Assembly (NCBI GenBank): GCA_965227155.1
Contig: OZ245731.1
Location: 1,550,001-1,614,000, forward strand
DNA: 64,000 bases
DNA from: UBA6059 sp965227155
GTDB taxonomy: Bacteria; Bacteroidota; Bacteroidia; Cytophagales; Cyclobacteriaceae
Reading direction: 5' to 3'
Positions 9,401 through 16,372 of this stretch are shown here, piece after piece (the stretch's first letter is position 1; each line of letters starts with the position of its first letter). Under the pieces are notes generated by a model. That model saw nothing but the letters and a program-made list of their open reading frames with translations, made no database searches and had not been told where the DNA came from. A program made the translations under genes and the position numbers.

Positions 9401-12400
9401 TTTCTCCTACTACGCTTAATTCAGGCTTATCCCTTTTAGAAAATATGAGTTGGGTTTCTGCATCAACTGATAACCATATCCTGGAAATAAACCTGGAACA
9501 ACCTCTTGAAAACGGGCAAGAAGTCAACTTTTCAATACCTGCTTTGACTAGTCAGGCCAATGTTGCTGGAGAATCATTTGAAGGCTCAGCAATATTCAGA
9601 TCCTATTTTGATCATTATAAAATCATTCGCGATGATATCCTGGAGCTACATTTTACCAGAGTATTAGGCCAATTTGACCTTGACAGCTTTGGCGGGGAGT
9701 TATCCATAGGAACCATCATCCAGGATCAGGATGATCCGGTGATCTTAAGACTGTTCCTTGCCGAGCCCATTGCGCAGAATTCTACCAACGTATTGTCCTG
9801 GAATGGCCTTAGAGATGTTTTTGGCCGCATCATTCCTGACTTTTCAATCATGGTACGGCAGGACAGTCAGCCTCCTCAGGTTACCTCTATCCTGCCCGGC
9901 CTTACCAATGACCTTACCATCAGATTTGATGAACCGCTAGACCCTATTACTGCTCTTGCTTTTAACCACTATGCTTTAGCCGACAATGCAAACCCTATTG
10001 CAGAGATTAAACTGCTTGGCGATTCTACCATAAGAATTCAATATGAGGATAATTTTATTGACAATACAGATTATGAATTATCGATCAGCAGAATTGAAGA
10101 CCTTTCCGGCAATATTATCTCCGATACAACACTAAACTTCAACTATCTAGCTCCTTACCGCCCGGTTTCCGGAGATTTAATTTTCACGGAGCTAATGATA
10201 GACCCCACCCCAGCGATTGAGCTACCAGAGGAAGAATACATTGAAATCTACAACCAATCGACTGAAGTTATCAATTTATTCAATGTTGTACTGAGTGACC
10301 AGAGTAGCAGTATCGTACTAGGTAATGCAGAGATTCGTCCTGGTGAATATTTGCTATTGGTAGATGATAATGACTTGGCTGATTTTTCGGGAATTGAAAA
10401 TATACTTGCTTTGTCCAGTTTGCCTTCCCTCGGAAATAGCAGTGATAGCCTGGCGCTTTCTGTGGAAGGTGAGCTTATTGACTTTATCGCCTATAATAAC
10501 AACTGGTATGACGATGAACAGCGAGATGACGGAGGGTACAGCCTGGAGTGGATAGGGTACGCCACTGCCTGTGGCGTGGAGCTTTCGTGGAGAGCCTCGA
10601 TGAGTGATTCAGGAGGCACACCGGGGGCTCCAAATGCTAATTTTAACTTTTCAGACACTACTATCCCCACCGTTAGTGAAGCTGTTTTGGTAGGCAATGA
10701 CACAATTCAACTTGTATTTAGTGAATTGATCGATCCTACTTCTTTGAATTCAAGTGCCTTGCAATCAGATCGCCTCATTCAGCATTTCACAATGGGTGAT
10801 GACCAGAATGTTGCGTTGGTCATCTTGCAGCAAGCACTCACTGCAGGTGATTTAATGAACCTGACTGTGGCCGGGGTATCAGACTGTTTTGGAAATGCTA
10901 TGGAACCTGCTGATTTTGAGTTTGGTATTGGTCGCTCACCCGGCTTCAACGAATTGATCATTACTGAAATCATGGCTGATCCGGAACCATCTGCCGGTTT
11001 GCCCAATGCAGAATACCTGGAATTGTTCAACGCCACGGCTGATCTGATTTCCTTACAAAACCTTACCCTGGCTGATGGTACCTCATCCACTACATTACCA
11101 TCTGTCAATATTAGGGGTGGCGAGCGAGTAATCCTTACCACTACCGGCAATGCCAGCTCTCTTCAGCTGTATGGCCGGGCTATCGGTGTTTCCAACTGGC
11201 CTTCACTGAATAATGGCGGCGAGCTGATCAGCATCCGCGATGGCAATAATTTGATTTTTAGTGTAGAATACTCCGACCAATGGTACAAGGATAGCCAGAA
11301 GTCTGAGGGTGGGTTTTCACTGGAAATGATTGACCCTACCAACCCATGTGGCGAATTCAATAACTGGACGGCTTCAATTGATGCAAATGGGGGAACACCA
11401 GGATCCATCAACAGTGTAGACCAGCCCAACCCCGATAATTTTGGTCCAATTATGACTCAAGCCCTGGCGACCGGTGCAAATCAGGTTGTCATTGAATTCA
11501 ATGAAAAACTGGGCCTCAATTCCAGCAGCTGGCAGCTTGCTATAGAACCTACATTACAAATTCAGGGTGCGGTGCTTCGCAATGATTTGAAAGGAATCAT
11601 TATCAACACAGGTGAAGAAATCGTTCAAAATACGAGATATAGCCTATCAGTGAGCGGCATCACCGATTGCAACGGCAACTTTATAGAGGCAAATGCTGAA
11701 ATCGAATTTGTAAGGCCGGAAGCCGGTGAAGCTGGTGATCTTCTGCTCAATGAAATACTCTTCAATCCCCGGTCTGGCGGTGTTGATTTCATAGAAGTAG
11801 CCAATACTTCTAAAAAATTCATCAACCTAAAAAACTGGATTTTTAGCAATTCCGAGCTGGAAGATGATTTTGAGATTATTACTACTGATGATCTAATTAT
11901 TGCTCCCGGTGGCATTCTTGCATTTACTGAAGATATCAATACCATTCTTGACCAATATCCGCAGGCCAACAGGTCGAATCTGATTTTGGCAGATATACCT
12001 ACAATGAGTAATGATGCGGGTTCGGTATTGTTGATCAATCCTTCGGGCAATATTGCAGACCGATTTGATTACGAGGAAGATTTTCATAATCCGTTGATCA
12101 ATGATGTGGATGGGGTATCCCTGGAAAGGGTAAGCCTTACTGCACCCACGCAGCTTGCCGACAACTGGCAGTCGGCGGCAGCCTCGGCCAATTTTGCTAC
12201 ACCCGGATTACCCAATTCGCAAAGTAGAGAAAATGCATTAGCCACCAGTGCTATAGATGTTAATCCCAAGGTTTTCATTCCGGGATCTATCAATGCTTTT
12301 ACTACCATCAGCTATGCAGAATCGAGTGTGGGTAGCTTCGCTAATGTGCAGATCTATGATGCCCAGGGTCAGTTGGTAAAAACGTTAGCTGAAAACCAAC

Positions 12401-12555
12401 TACTGGCCGCCGGTGGATTCTTTACATGGGATGGCACTAACGAATCAGGGACTAAAGTCAAAACCGGAATTTATATCATAATTTTCGAAAGGTACAATAA
12501 CACCGGTGAAGCAGGCGTATTGAGGGAAACAGTGGTCGTAGGTGCGAATTTTTGA
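6487..12555 (+). CDS. Large secreted lamin-tail-domain / Ig-like repeat surface protein
   Basis: A 2022-residue protein with a signal peptide (about 1-21). Residues about 22-215 resemble a concanavalin-like/LamG fold. Lamin-tail domains begin near residues 326, 1228, 1488 and 1750, each starting with a strand such as INEILADP or ITEIMADP and ending with a WxA(S)...GGTPGxxN signature. Between them are many Ig-like repeats of about 90 residues of the SbsA type, with recurring VxLxFxExL and NxYxLxI patterns. The C-terminus (about 1925-2015) resembles the FlgD-type Ig domain often found at the end of exported Bacteroidota proteins (WDGTNESG). It is probably exported and cell-surface or extracellular; a type IX secretion tail is possible but no clear consensus is seen. 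Specific role unknown. Confidence 0.85.
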   Translation: MSKIIYLLFLGTFLSSVTAFGQVTITDDFADGDFTANPVWSGDVADFRVDNGQLQLFRDPEVADESHLVVESTASGTVEWSFKIMMDFGTSGSNLAKVYLMSDQQNLEGDLNGYYVLIGDSDDKISLYRQDGSSRDELISSQDTQDGIIDTDPVEVVIRVTKDLDGNWELFVDENTDGNFQSLGTATDDTYVESNFFGVFCDYTSTRSQLFFFDDIVINETQVATIPLTISNVEQSGNNAIIVTFNQAVNTSSAQNRQHYQLNKGGGSPNTATVVSGTDNQVRLSFGSLSNLNYTLTIDGVTSADESVQVDNATAAIKINRSFSFRDIVINEILADPEPGLQTAEYLELLNLTNRTIDLEGFQVDGFGSVLPSFELGAGAFVVLTASPGDFTVATVDVGSGALTNGGETLRLLDANDNLLDEVAYDDAWYTEDLVGNGISLEQINPQAACGGAINWTSSTAASGGTPGSQNAAFDNSEDQQAPGLLDFTIVSPDTLKLTFDELVPSDQFSAADFELNFSTTLSVVSAEDEFVDELLLALSAELTSERDYQLVIENLQDCEGNTSADIIQGFYFDNTPPELVTFLIKSRNQIDFIFSENLNTSSVQEEDFILNENIIAEDEDADSSRVSVFFESEFLDNTNYNIAINGIEDEFDNEIVEPISVEFQYRNDIDTLKVVAPNALDLVYSKTPTAASALNTSNYFLEDVGQPIQVRQLSAPNTYQLIFSENFPENRGIQLSIESIRDADGNTIVTPFTEVIFDTDDPDLESISVLDERSIELVFDEALEKNNAEILNHYLLNDTDNPVAAEAQNNVVRLVFGEPFPVEVEQELRYDELEDLFQNRMTRSRLIRFVYDTLPPSIDSVVLIAGNEVHIQFSETLNFTGDNRLNYSLSNGLTPVEAMRFPWDSSQVRLLFETQLPSTPSLSGEVSSIEDNFGNQLAAPLLFSINSQVPILAAVEFVSATRIHLQYSVPLSPTTLNSGLSLLENMSWVSASTDNHILEINLEQPLENGQEVNFSIPALTSQANVAGESFEGSAIFRSYFDHYKIIRDDILELHFTRVLGQFDLDSFGGELSIGTIIQDQDDPVILRLFLAEPIAQNSTNVLSWNGLRDVFGRIIPDFSIMVRQDSQPPQVTSILPGLTNDLTIRFDEPLDPITALAFNHYALADNANPIAEIKLLGDSTIRIQYEDNFIDNTDYELSISRIEDLSGNIISDTTLNFNYLAPYRPVSGDLIFTELMIDPTPAIELPEEEYIEIYNQSTEVINLFNVVLSDQSSSIVLGNAEIRPGEYLLLVDDNDLADFSGIENILALSSLPSLGNSSDSLALSVEGELIDFIAYNNNWYDDEQRDDGGYSLEWIGYATACGVELSWRASMSDSGGTPGAPNANFNFSDTTIPTVSEAVLVGNDTIQLVFSELIDPTSLNSSALQSDRLIQHFTMGDDQNVALVILQQALTAGDLMNLTVAGVSDCFGNAMEPADFEFGIGRSPGFNELIITEIMADPEPSAGLPNAEYLELFNATADLISLQNLTLADGTSSTTLPSVNIRGGERVILTTTGNASSLQLYGRAIGVSNWPSLNNGGELISIRDGNNLIFSVEYSDQWYKDSQKSEGGFSLEMIDPTNPCGEFNNWTASIDANGGTPGSINSVDQPNPDNFGPIMTQALATGANQVVIEFNEKLGLNSSSWQLAIEPTLQIQGAVLRNDLKGIIINTGEEIVQNTRYSLSVSGITDCNGNFIEANAEIEFVRPEAGEAGDLLLNEILFNPRSGGVDFIEVANTSKKFINLKNWIFSNSELEDDFEIITTDDLIIAPGGILAFTEDINTILDQYPQANRSNLILADIPTMSNDAGSVLLINPSGNIADRFDYEEDFHNPLINDVDGVSLERVSLTAPTQLADNWQSAAASANFATPGLPNSQSRENALATSAIDVNPKVFIPGSINAFTTISYAESSVGSFANVQIYDAQGQLVKTLAENQLLAAGGFFTWDGTNESGTKVKTGIYIIIFERYNNTGEAGVLRETVVVGANF

Positions 12556-12722
12556 TGGGGATTGAGGGGATTGCCAAATCATTTTCTGAAAAGCTGATCA
12601 AAAACAAGCAGAAATTGGTAAAGAATCACTTTTTGAAATGGAAAGTCATGAACCTGGTCGTTTTTATTTAAAGTGTCGGTCGTTTACTTTAGCCAAAATT
12701 TCTAACGCATAAAGGTGTAATC

Positions 12723-13109
12723 ATGAGTGAGGGAGAAAAACTACGATACTCGGATGAGGAACTAAAGGAGTTCGAGGGTCTCATCAATCAAAAGCTTGAA
12801 AATGCCAAGAACGAGCTTAACTTCATCAAGGAGTCATTAACCAGAAAAAATGAAAGTGGTACAGATACTACCCAGGGCGCATTAAAAACTCTGGAAGATG
12901 GTGCTGATACCATGGAAAAGGAAAGCCTTAGCCAGTTGGCAGCTCGACAACAAAAGTTTATCAACAACCTTGAAAATGCCCTGGTAAGGATCAAAAATGG
13001 CACTTACGGTATCTGCATTGATACGGGCAAGCTCATCTCCAAAGATAGACTGAGGGCTGTGCCGCATACTATGCATTCAATAGAGGCTAAAATGAATCCA
13101 CGCAAGTAA
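12723..13109 (+). CDS. TraR/DksA-family protein without zinc cysteines
   Basis: A 128-residue protein with a long N-terminal coiled coil (about 10-95) and the C-terminal DksA/TraR signature region (YGICIDTGKLISKDRL and then RAVPHT). DksA proteins insert the coiled coil into the RNA polymerase secondary channel and modify initiation with ppGpp. Only one of the usual four zinc-ligand cysteines is present (Cys in YGIC), so the C-terminal domain must fold without zinc, as in cysteine-poor DksA paralogues. It abuts scpB directly (the TTG start follows the stop codon), suggesting one transcript. Confidence 0.85.
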   Translation: MSEGEKLRYSDEELKEFEGLINQKLENAKNELNFIKESLTRKNESGTDTTQGALKTLEDGADTMEKESLSQLAARQQKFINNLENALVRIKNGTYGICIDTGKLISKDRLRAVPHTMHSIEAKMNPRK

Positions 13110-13673
13110 TTGGATTACCTGGTCAATCATATTGAGGCCTTAATTTTCTGTTCGCCGGGGCCTATCAAACCCGAAGAAATCAGAAAATGTCTCTCAGAAA
13201 TGTTTGAAGCTGATGTGCCATTAGAAGACATCCTTTCTTCAATTGTACAACTACAGGAAAAATATGCTTCAGATATTTATAGCTTCGAACCTATACAGTC
13301 TGGTGGCGGTTACCAGTTCCTCACTAAACCCGCTTATCAGGCTAGCATTGGCATATTGCTGAAGCAGCAGTCCAAAAAAAGACTGTCCACCTCCGCTCTC
13401 GAAACCTTATCCATCATTGCCTATAAGCAACCAATTACCAAGGCAGAGATGGAGCAGATACGAGGCGTAAATTGTGATTATGCCGTTCAAAAATTGTTAG
13501 AAAAAGAGCTTATTGAGATCAAAGGGAAATCCGATGGTGTAGGCAGACCGCTCATTTATGGCACCAGCGACAATTTCATGGATTATTTTGGCATCAATGA
13601 CTTAAAAGACCTTCCTACACCAAAGGATTTTGCACAGGAAGAAAACCAAATTGGTGAAAACCCCAACGAATAA
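13110..13673 (+). CDS. scpB: Segregation and condensation protein ScpB
   Basis: ScpB dimers join ScpA and SMC in the bacterial condensin complex for chromosome segregation. The 187 residues contain the paired winged-helix domains with the family pattern ETLSIIAYKQPITKAEMEQIRG (about residues 97-118, quoted here as ETLSIIAYKQPIT plus KAEMEQIRG) and VGRPLIYGTS in the second domain. The best start is a TTG immediately after the stop of the DksA-like gene, because the first residues DYLVNHIEALIFCS match the usual ScpB N-terminus and no ATG is near. No scpA is in this window. Confidence 0.93.
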   Translation: MDYLVNHIEALIFCSPGPIKPEEIRKCLSEMFEADVPLEDILSSIVQLQEKYASDIYSFEPIQSGGGYQFLTKPAYQASIGILLKQQSKKRLSTSALETLSIIAYKQPITKAEMEQIRGVNCDYAVQKLLEKELIEIKGKSDGVGRPLIYGTSDNFMDYFGINDLKDLPTPKDFAQEENQIGENPNE

Positions 13674-13709
13674 CATCTAAAATCAATACAGTAGCGATAC
13701 TGCAAGTCT

Positions 13710-14486
13710 ATGAAGAAAAACAACCCTAGAGGGGGCAGACAAAGAGCTGCTGGTCCTCCATCAGCACCTGAAGCATTACGACTCAATAAATACATTGCAC
13801 AATCCGGCTTATGCTCTCGCAGAGAAGCTGACACGCTGATCAGCAGCGGTAAAGTGACAGTCAATGGCAAAGTAGTGACCGAACTCGGCACCAAAGTAAA
13901 GCTGAGCGATAAAGTGAAAGTGTCCGGCAAGTCACTCAAGCCAGAGCCGAAAGTCTATGTGTTGCTGAACAAGCCAAAAGACTTCATCACGACCATGGAC
14001 GATCCGGAAGGTAGAAAAACTGTAATGGATCTGGTGAAAAATGCCAGCAAGGAGCGCATATTCCCGGTAGGCCGATTGGATCGGAATACAACCGGACTAT
14101 TGCTCTTTACCAATGACGGTGCCCTGGCAGAAAAGATGACCCACCCATCTTACCAGATCAAGAAAATCTATCAGGTTGACCTGGACAAACCCCTGACCAA
14201 AAACCATTTTACCGCCATTCAGGAGGGCATTACGCTGGAAGATGGTCCTGTAAAGGTAGATGAGATCGCTATACTGGATAAGGACAGTAAGATACTGGGT
14301 CTTGAAATTCATCTGGGCCGAAACAGGATCGTACGAAGGATTTTCGAGCATTTTGGTTATGAGATCAAAAAGCTTGATCGCGTAATGTATGGCCCACTGA
14401 CCAAAAAAGACCTGCCTCGTGGAAAATGGCGACTACTCACCGATCAGGAAATCAATTTCCTCAAAAGGATAAAAGCTAACGGGTAG
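13710..14486 (+). CDS. rluB: 23S rRNA pseudouridine synthase, RluB/RsuA family
   Basis: Isomerises uridine to pseudouridine in ribosomal RNA; the RluB branch acts on the 23S rRNA peptidyl-transferase region. The 258 residues comprise a basic N-terminal tail (1-20), an S4 RNA-binding domain (about 23-70, LRLNKYIAQSGLCSRREAD) and the catalytic domain with GRLDRNTTGLL (122-132) holding the nucleophile Asp124. RsuA/RluE relatives are hard to separate by eye; the S4 domain and motif favour RluB. It follows scpB by 36 bp and is probably the end of the dksA-like/scpB/rluB transcript. Confidence 0.88.
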   Translation: MKKNNPRGGRQRAAGPPSAPEALRLNKYIAQSGLCSRREADTLISSGKVTVNGKVVTELGTKVKLSDKVKVSGKSLKPEPKVYVLLNKPKDFITTMDDPEGRKTVMDLVKNASKERIFPVGRLDRNTTGLLLFTNDGALAEKMTHPSYQIKKIYQVDLDKPLTKNHFTAIQEGITLEDGPVKVDEIAILDKDSKILGLEIHLGRNRIVRRIFEHFGYEIKKLDRVMYGPLTKKDLPRGKWRLLTDQEINFLKRIKANG

Positions 14487-14854
14487 CATTAAATCTGGGA
14501 AGCATTTTTTGTGAATACCGAGCTTGCACGCGTTTTTAAAACGCTTGTCACCTAAATTAATCTCGATTAGGATCTAGAGTTTATTAAGATGAAGGTAAAC
14601 CCGATGCAACCCTAAAATTTGACAGGTTTTACTTTAAAAACCGTTGAGGCGTGTGCTTTTATTGGTTAGACCTATGCTATATACAGCCCATGTTTATGCG
14701 ACTAAATAAAAGGACCAGTTACATATCAGACAGCCCAAAAATGACGGAATGCAATAGTGTAAAGCTTAATCCATAAAAACCATTTATCTATAATATATTT
14801 AATATTTTTTGGCGTTATACATATCTTATGGCAAGATATTTAATCATTAATAAC
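14487..14854. other. AT-rich gene-free stretch with a palindrome
   Basis: No supported gene is seen on either strand in this 368-bp gap. It holds an imperfect palindrome at 14527-14549 (CACGCGTTTTTAAAACGC core) that could terminate the rluB transcript, although no long T run follows. A near copy of the same 23-bp sequence lies at 16272-16294 (19 of 23 identical). Confidence 0.5.
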
Positions 14855-15031
14855 TTACAATAAATCAAAAGCTGTGTAAATAGTCTCTTGCTCTTTCGCT
14901 GAAAGGTATTTATTTCTTGATATTGTTAATCTCCTATCTTTCAATCTTCGATATATTGTTTTTGTGCTTACACCTAACTCTTGAGCAATTTCATCTCTTG
15001 TTTTTAGAAGACTATTTGGCTGATTTATCAT
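14855..15031 (-). CDS. Small helix-turn-helix DNA-binding protein, 58 residues
   Basis: The minus-strand frame from the ATG at 15029-15031 to TAA at 14855-14857 encodes 58 residues. Residues about 10-31 form a clear helix-turn-helix (TRDEIAQELGVSTKTIYRRL), like the resolvase/Fis-type HTH used by many small regulators and recombinases; the rest (about 36-58) looks helical. It is too short for a recombinase catalytic domain, so it is either a minimal regulator or a relic of a larger gene. It is divergent from the lipoprotein gene at 15239 and shares a 207-bp repeat-rich spacer with it, so it could regulate that gene. Base composition is AT-rich, like the island genes. Confidence 0.65.
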   Translation of the reverse strand: MINQPNSLLKTRDEIAQELGVSTKTIYRRLKDRRLTISRNKYLSAKEQETIYTAFDLL

Positions 15032-15050
15032 ATGGTAATCGTTTATTATG

Positions 15051-15152
15051 TTTTATACCAAAACAAAACTTAGACATTTTTAGACATAAAAGTAAATATT
15101 AGTAAATATTAACTCAATAAAAGACATTGTTTTTATATTATTTTATACCAAA
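15051..15152. repeat. Direct repeats TTTTATACCAAA, 90 bp apart
   Basis: TTTTATACCAAA occurs at 15051-15062 and again at 15141-15152 between the divergent HTH and lipoprotein genes. Shorter repeats lie between them (AGTAAATATT twice in tandem near 15090-15110; AGACAT three times). They are candidate operator sites or remnants of a duplication; the spacing of about eight and a half helical turns would allow looping, but that is inference. Confidence 0.5.
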
Positions 15153-15161
15153 TCATATTTG

Positions 15162-15187
15162 ACCTATTCAATGGCCAATGAATAGGT
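15162..15187 (+). promoter_or_regulatory. Perfect 9-bp inverted repeat upstream of the lipoprotein gene
   Basis: ACCTATTCA (15162-15170) and TGAATAGGT (15179-15187) are perfect inverted arms around an 8-base loop, about 50 bp before the ATG at 15239. A TATATTTA -7-like element lies at 15217-15224. The palindrome could be an operator for the divergent HTH protein or a leader hairpin. Confidence 0.45.
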
Positions 15188-15238
15188 GAACCCGAAAAAC
15201 CTTGAAAGAGTAGGATTATATTTAATTGATCAACAAAA

Positions 15239-15907
15239 ATGAAACGTTCTTTAAAATTTGGATTTGCATTTATAGCTTTAAGCTTGTTTGTTTTTACTGG
15301 GTGTGAAGAAATGGAGGATAGCCCTGTAACTATTCAAGATGAATTAATCAGAATCTATCGGGCATCTCTAGACCAAAAATCAATTGTTAATGATTATTTA
15401 GTTGATATAGGTAATTCAGCAGCTAGTAGAAATTTAGGGCTGAATAGTTTAGAAGACCTTAATAATCTATCCGTTTTAGAGAATACCTCCACAGGTGAAA
15501 ACTTACTGTTCTCTGAAATATCCCCAACGCAAGCTGCAACCTTTTTTTACGATGATAATGGAGTTTGGCTTGCATTAATAACTAAATCAGAAATTGTTGA
15601 TGAAGGAAACTTAATTAGATATTTTGATGAACAAGAAAATTTAATTGTCGAAGTACTACATACAAATGATGGAGAATTAGAGATAATAAATGTAAGTGAT
15701 AATATTTCCAATGGAAGAATAGCTGGGAAATCTTGGTTTGACCATTTTGATTCTTGCTTAGGTGATTTTATCTCACCATTTAATAACAGTTCTGCTAATT
15801 TAGTTTTTGGCATCGTATCTGCTTCTGCAACTCTTGGTTTATATGATGCAATGGCTGTTGCTTTATGTTCTTCTGCTGCTTGGGCTCAATATAAATATGA
15901 AGATTAA
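15239..15907 (+). CDS. Predicted lipoprotein with hydrophobic two-cysteine C-terminal tail
   Basis: 222 residues. The N-terminus is a lipoprotein signal: basic start, hydrophobic stretch, then FTGC with the lipidated cysteine at about residue 22. The middle (30-165) is acidic and has no recognised domain. After an AGKSW motif (near 171), the tail (about 175-222) is Gly/Ala/Ser-rich and hydrophobic with cysteines near 180 and 212, a shape reminiscent of bacteriocin-like peptides carried on a longer precursor; that reading is inference. Codons are strongly AT-rich compared with rluB or the permease genes, suggesting transfer. The following 80-residue membrane protein begins 4 bp after its stop, so they form a pair. 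Confidence 0.6.
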   Translation: MKRSLKFGFAFIALSLFVFTGCEEMEDSPVTIQDELIRIYRASLDQKSIVNDYLVDIGNSAASRNLGLNSLEDLNNLSVLENTSTGENLLFSEISPTQAATFFYDDNGVWLALITKSEIVDEGNLIRYFDEQENLIVEVLHTNDGELEIINVSDNISNGRIAGKSWFDHFDSCLGDFISPFNNSSANLVFGIVSASATLGLYDAMAVALCSSAAWAQYKYED

Positions 15908-15911
15908 AATT

Positions 15912-16154
15912 ATGAAAACATCTAATTACCATATTTGGACAAATCTGCCATTAATAGCAATTTTTGTATTATACACATATAACCATATTGATTCGATATT
16001 ATTTAGTATACTAATATTGCTATATGCATTGGCTTATAGGCCTTACTTAGACTATTTAAGACTAATTCACAAAAAAGTTGTTGACTCAGGAGAGTTTTGG
16101 AGAGTCTTCAATCCTATATTTAGATTTAAGCATTACAAGGATTTAATGTACTAA
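15912..16154 (+). CDS. Small membrane protein, 80 residues, paired with the lipoprotein
   Basis: The frame from the ATG at 15912 encodes 80 residues with one or two hydrophobic helices (about 9-22 and 26-44) and a basic, aromatic C-terminal half (VFNPIFRFKHYKDL). A longer in-frame start at 15807 would overlap the upstream gene by 100 bp and looks like chance; the ATG at 15897 is possible and would overlap it by 11 bp. No family is recognised. Size, topology and tight linkage to a putative peptide-bearing lipoprotein fit an immunity or accessory protein, but nothing proves this. A strong terminator follows. Confidence 0.6.
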   Translation: MKTSNYHIWTNLPLIAIFVLYTYNHIDSILFSILILLYALAYRPYLDYLRLIHKKVVDSGEFWRVFNPIFRFKHYKDLMY

Positions 16155-16159
16155 TGAAT

Positions 16160-16197
16160 AAAAGCAGTCGAAACCTTAACTCGACTGCCTTTATTTT
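16160..16197 (+). terminator. Rho-independent terminator after the lipoprotein/membrane-protein pair
   Basis: GCAGTCGA (16164-16171) and TCGACTGC (16181-16188) form a perfect 8-bp stem with flanking AAA/TTT extension and a T-rich tract. It closes the two-gene unit just 10 bp after the stop. Confidence 0.8.
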
Positions 16198-16269
16198 CAT
16201 TTACTTTCTCAAATAGTTATTAACCTCAGATTCTCTGAACTGAGTATCTTGAATAATTATTAATCAACT

Positions 16270-16294
16270 AACACGCATTTTGAAAACGCGTGTT
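16270..16294. repeat. Palindrome related to the one at 14527-14549
   Basis: AACACGC (16270-16276) and GCGTGTT (16288-16294) are perfect arms around a TTTT/AAAA-pairing centre. The inner 23 bp match 14527-14549 at 19 positions. The two copies bracket the HTH/lipoprotein/membrane-protein island. They may be terminators of a shared type or island boundaries. Confidence 0.5.
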
Positions 16295-16372
16295 TATTAT
16301 TTCCAGGCTTCAATTATCTGTTCAGTCAAATTTGACTAAGCTAATCTCATAATTTGCTATGAATAGAAGATT

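Noticed and set aside
12555..12671. 38-residue ORF overlapping the stop of the lamin-tail gene
   Set aside because: Very short, weak start context, no recognisable composition; chance frame in a 167-bp gap.
14917..15102. Plus-strand 61-residue ORF
   Set aside because: Shadow of the minus-strand HTH gene at 14855-15031; its sequence is low-complexity Leu/Phe/Tyr.
15807..16154. Longer start for the 80-residue membrane protein
   Set aside because: Would overlap the upstream lipoprotein by about 100 bp with a Leu-rich run that reads as frame noise; ATG at 15912 is better placed.
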